From contig CAJPGC010000012.1 in the NCBI GenBank assembly GCA_905339405.1, forward strand, positions 1 to 59,684: a stretch of DNA of 59,684 nt. The letters are read 5' to 3'. Of this stretch, positions 57,053 to 59,684 are shown piece by piece. The notes under the pieces were generated by a model that had not been told where the DNA came from, did not search any database, and saw only the letters and a program-made list of their open reading frames with translations. Positions within the stretch are counted from its first letter, which is position 1; the number at the start of each line of letters is the position of its first letter. The position numbers and the translations under genes are program-made. Source of the stretch: an uncultured bacterium. GTDB lineage: Bacteria; Desulfobacterota; GWC2-55-46.

Positions 57053-57121
57053 AACCCGAAGCTCTTCATGCGCAGGCGGGGTGCGTCGCGCCGGGCGGCG
57101 CTTGCCGAAGCCAAAAAGACC

Positions 57122-58381
57122 TCAAGCCTCCTCCAGCCAGGCCCGGATGTGTTCATATACCTCGCGGTGATGCAGCAGTTCGAGGTGGCCACAACCTCGC
57201 ACGACGCGCCGGTGCGCTGTGGCGAAGTGCAGGCTGCGGGTCGGGTCATGGTGCTCGCCCAGGGCGCTGGCCACCGGCACCAAGCCGTCGCCCGGCAGGC
57301 GTCGTTCGGGCATCTGTGTGTCGGTCTCGCGGCTCGCCGCCAGGGTGTAGCAGCGCACGCCGCGTGGCAGGGGCAGGGGCGTGCGCGGATCATGGGTGTG
57401 TTCCTTGGCCTGGCCTTGCCAGTCGGTATCCAGGAGGTTGCCGTAGCGCAAATCCTTCACGCCTGCGCTGCGGATTTTTCCCAGCCGGGCGAAGGGCGCG
57501 GTGTAGGGGCTGATACCCACCAGCACATCCACCCAGTTGCCGGCGCGCTCCAGCGGGGCACCATGATGCGGGCTACCCAGAAAGACGAGCTTGACGAGGC
57601 GCCTGGGCCATTCCAGGCGCGAGCGCCGTGCGTAGTGGACCGCGCTGCGCGCCACCAGGCCGCCCATGCTGTGCCCCAAGATCGTCAACTCGCGCAGCTC
57701 CTGCGGCCACTCGCGCAGCAGCGTCTCCAACAAGTGCGCCAGCGCGCGGCCGTTCTTGGAGATGTGTTCCCCGCTGTTGTAGTAAAGGTAAAGCGGCGTC
57801 AAGCCAAGTTCCCGTGCCAGCGCCTCGCCATGGTCGTGCCGCTCGCGACGCCATTGCAAATCGTTCATGCACAGACCATGAACGAGCAGCAGCACGCGTC
57901 CCTGCGGCGCCTCGATTTCGCGCCCCAAGGCCTCGCGTTCGAGGGTCAGCGCGTGACCTTGTTGCCGCAATTGCATGCCAATCGCCAGCGGATTACCCGA
58001 TGCGGCCAAATAATCGCCCAACACGCCATTGAGCGCGGCTCGCACCGCATCGCCGCGCGGTGAACCATGACGCCCGCGCAGCAGCGGCGAGAGCTTTGCC
58101 AGGGCGGCGTCGAGGCCAAGCCCCACCACCCGCGTCACGCCGCGCACGCCGCCGTACACCATACCGGTGATGCCGCGGGTGCGCCCGGGAGGCGCGGCGC
58201 CCACCACCGGCGCGAGGCCCGCGATGTTGCGGTGCATACTCTCCACGATGCCCGTCACACCCAACACCGCATCGACCGCCAAGCGGCTCGCGCCGCGCAG
58301 ATAGACGAGGCTTTCGGGCAGGGCAGGCGGGGGCTCCTGCCCTAAGGTGCCTGCCTCACTACCGACGATTCGTTCCGGCAT
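57122..58381 (-). CDS. large alpha/beta-hydrolase (lipase/PGAP1-like)
   Basis: A 419-residue protein. An N-terminal region of about 170 residues with Gly-rich helices (RGITGMVYGGVRGVTRVVG) is of unknown fold. A hydrolase domain follows with VLLLVHGLCMNDLQW (oxyanion region), the nucleophile in TILGHSMGGLVARSAVH and a final His in GCGHLELLHHREVYEHI. The pattern fits triacylglycerol-lipase or PGAP1-like esterases. ATG 58381 is chosen over TTG 58393. No signal peptide is seen, so it is probably cytoplasmic. The substrate is unknown. Confidence 0.82.
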   Translation of the reverse strand: MPERIVGSEAGTLGQEPPPALPESLVYLRGASRLAVDAVLGVTGIVESMHRNIAGLAPVVGAAPPGRTRGITGMVYGGVRGVTRVVGLGLDAALAKLSPLLRGRHGSPRGDAVRAALNGVLGDYLAASGNPLAIGMQLRQQGHALTLEREALGREIEAPQGRVLLLVHGLCMNDLQWRRERHDHGEALARELGLTPLYLYYNSGEHISKNGRALAHLLETLLREWPQELRELTILGHSMGGLVARSAVHYARRSRLEWPRRLVKLVFLGSPHHGAPLERAGNWVDVLVGISPYTAPFARLGKIRSAGVKDLRYGNLLDTDWQGQAKEHTHDPRTPLPLPRGVRCYTLAASRETDTQMPERRLPGDGLVPVASALGEHHDPTRSLHFATAHRRVVRGCGHLELLHHREVYEHIRAWLEEA

Positions 58382-58435
58382 GTTGGGTGCCAATCGTATT
58401 GACGATGACTTAGGATCAGCCGTAACGCGCCGCGT

Positions 58436-59684
58436 TCAAGTCCGCAGCTCTCCACTGCCCAACACCACCCACTTCTGGCTGGTGAGCCCCTCCAGGCCCA
58501 CCGGACCGCGGGCGTGAATTTTGTCGGTGGAGATGCCGATTTCGGCCCCCAGGCCGTACTCGAAGCCGTCGGCGAATCGCGTCGAGGCATTGACCATAAC
58601 CGAGGCGGAATCCACTTCGCGCAGGAAGCGGCGGGCGCGGGCATAGTCGTCCGTGACGATGCAGTCGGTGTGCTGCGAGCCAAACGCGTTGATGTGCTCG
58701 ATGGCCTCATCGATGCCGGGCACGGTGCTGATGGCCACGATGGGCGCGAGAAATTCGGTGCGGAAATCCGCTTCGGTCGCGGCGATCACTTTGGGAATGC
58801 CGGCGACTTCGAGAATGGTGCGCGACTCAGGGCAACAACGCATTTCCACACCTTTGTCGGCGTAGATTTTGCCGAGCTTGGGCAGGAAGTAGCAGGCTAC
58901 CGCCTGCGCCACCAGCAGCGACTCCATGGTGTTGCAGGTGCCATAACGCTGAGTCTTGGCGTTGTCGGCGATGGCGAGCGCCATCTCGAGATCGGCGCGC
59001 TCGTCCACGTAGACATGGCAAATGCCGTCGAGGTGCTTGATCACCGGCACGCGCGCTTCGCGGCTGATGCGCTCGATCAGGCTCTTGCCGCCGCGCGGTA
59101 CGATCACGTCGACGAATTCCGGCATGGTGATGAGCGCGCCCACCGCGGCGCGATCAGGGGTGTCGACCACTTGCACGCAGGTCTCCGGCAGTCCAGCCGC
59201 GGCGAGCCCTTCGCGCACGCAGGCGGCGATGGCCTGGTTGCAGCGCAGCGCTTCCGAACCGCCCCGCAAAATGGCCGCGTTGCCGGCCTTGAGGCACAAG
59301 GCGGCGGCATCGGCGGTGACATTGGGGCGCGCCTCGTAAATGATGCCGATCACGCCCAGAGGCACGCGCATCTTGCCCACCTGGATGCCCGAAGGCCGCA
59401 GCTTGAGATCGGTGATTTCGCCCACCGGGTCGGGCAGGCGCGCCACTTGCCGCAAGCCTTCGGCGATCGCGGCCACCCCTTTGGAATTCAGGGTCAGGCG
59501 GTCGAGCAGGGCCGCGTCCAGCCCCGCGGCGCGGGCGGCGGCAAGATCTTGCGCATTGGCCGCAAGTAGTGCCTGCTCCTCGCGCTCGATGGCGTTCGCC
59601 ATGGCGAGGAGTGCCGCGTCTTTCTTGCGGGTATCGGCGCGTGCCAGTTCGCGCGAGGCGGCGCGGGCGCGGCGGCCGAGTTCC
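58436..59684 (-). CDS. proA: gamma-glutamyl phosphate reductase (N-terminus cut by window edge)
   Basis: Reduces glutamyl-5-phosphate to the semialdehyde in proline synthesis. The frame is open through the right edge, reading [20 protein letters not shown], so only about the first ten residues are missing. The ATG at 59602 is internal. Motifs are [34 protein letters not shown] and the catalytic Cys in [14 protein letters not shown]. The end has [19 protein letters not shown]. proB is not seen. Confidence 0.95.
   Translation of the reverse strand, partial: ELGRRARAASRELARADTRKKDAALLAMANAIEREEQALLAANAQDLAAARAAGLDAALLDRLTLNSKGVAAIAEGLRQVARLPDPVGEITDLKLRPSGIQVGKMRVPLGVIGIIYEARPNVTADAAALCLKAGNAAILRGGSEALRCNQAIAACVREGLAAAGLPETCVQVVDTPDRAAVGALITMPEFVDVIVPRGGKSLIERISREARVPVIKHLDGICHVYVDERADLEMALAIADNAKTQRYGTCNTMESLLVAQAVACYFLPKLGKIYADKGVEMRCCPESRTILEVAGIPKVIAATEADFRTEFLAPIVAISTVPGIDEAIEHINAFGSQHTDCIVTDDYARARRFLREVDSASVMVNASTRFADGFEYGLGAEIGISTDKIHARGPVGLEGLTSQKWVVLGSGELRT

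Noticed and set aside
58514-59569. 351-codon plus-strand frame opposite proA
   Set aside because: His/Gly/Ala-rich shadow of proA. The minus frame has all the ProA motifs.

Overview
The window reads as two unrelated bacterial genomes joined at about 45.06-45.11 kb. Bases 1 to ~45,060 are GC-rich but use ATA (Ile) and AGG (Arg) codons heavily, and they carry gene content typical of a deep-branching deltaproteobacterial (Desulfobacterota-like) lineage. Bases after ~45,110 use ATC and CGC instead and keep gene orders typical of Betaproteobacteria (accB-accC-prmA-DUF3426; glnA-DUF4124-ntrB-ntrC; ybeD-lipB-lipA; proA). The switch falls inside the conserved biotin-attachment motif of accB. An assembly chimera of a metagenome is the likeliest reading; a natural recombinant is possible but less likely. 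The taxonomic labels are inferences from codon use and gene order only.

Left part, 0-14 kb: arginine genes (argD partial, argF, argG, a short GNAT-type N-acetylglutamate synthase and, further on, argJ) lie among an FAH-family hydrolase, an LL-diaminopimelate aminotransferase, folK, a small YHS protein, an LsrF-like aldolase with a zinc alcohol dehydrogenase, nadK, and a tightly overlapping recN-argA-tldE-crp/fnr run. Four copies of a ~120-bp long-hairpin repeat lie after argF and between nadK and recN. Their arms co-vary.

14-18.6 kb: minus-strand genes. Two tandem, nearly identical 27-28 residue membrane mini-proteins have good ribosome sites and are too short for ordinary gene callers. A NarK-type nitrate/nitrite MFS transporter and a UspA-type stress protein follow. 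A ~1 kb gene-free stretch then holds an orphan minus-strand terminator, phased GTTAC motifs and a structured leader before an M23 peptidase.

18.6-45 kb: secA, argJ and an orphan HEPN protein precede a large type IV pilus region. It consists of prepilin peptidase pilD, a pilS/pilR-like two-component pair, a near-consensus sigma-54 promoter, minor pilins pilV-pilW-pilX, adhesin pilY1, two unknown exported proteins and a fimT-like pilin. The assembly operon HTH-pilM-pilN-pilO-pilP-pilQ follows. The shikimate genes aroC-aroK-aroB, a TPR/Roadblock pair, a Xaa-Pro peptidase and accB come next.

Right part, 45.1-59.7 kb: accC (with a duplicated 5' end and a palindromic insert before it), prmA, a DUF3426 protein, a rhodanese, a nitrogen-control block (glnA with tandem NtrC sites and a sigma-54 promoter, a DUF4124 protein, ntrB, ntrC), the lipoate genes ybeD-lipB-lipA, a short cation-efflux protein, a large alpha/beta hydrolase and proA, which runs off the right edge.

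No tRNA, rRNA, CRISPR array, insertion sequence or prophage was seen. The least explained elements are the twin mini-proteins, the covarying hairpin family, and the noncoding 16.8-17.7 kb interval.
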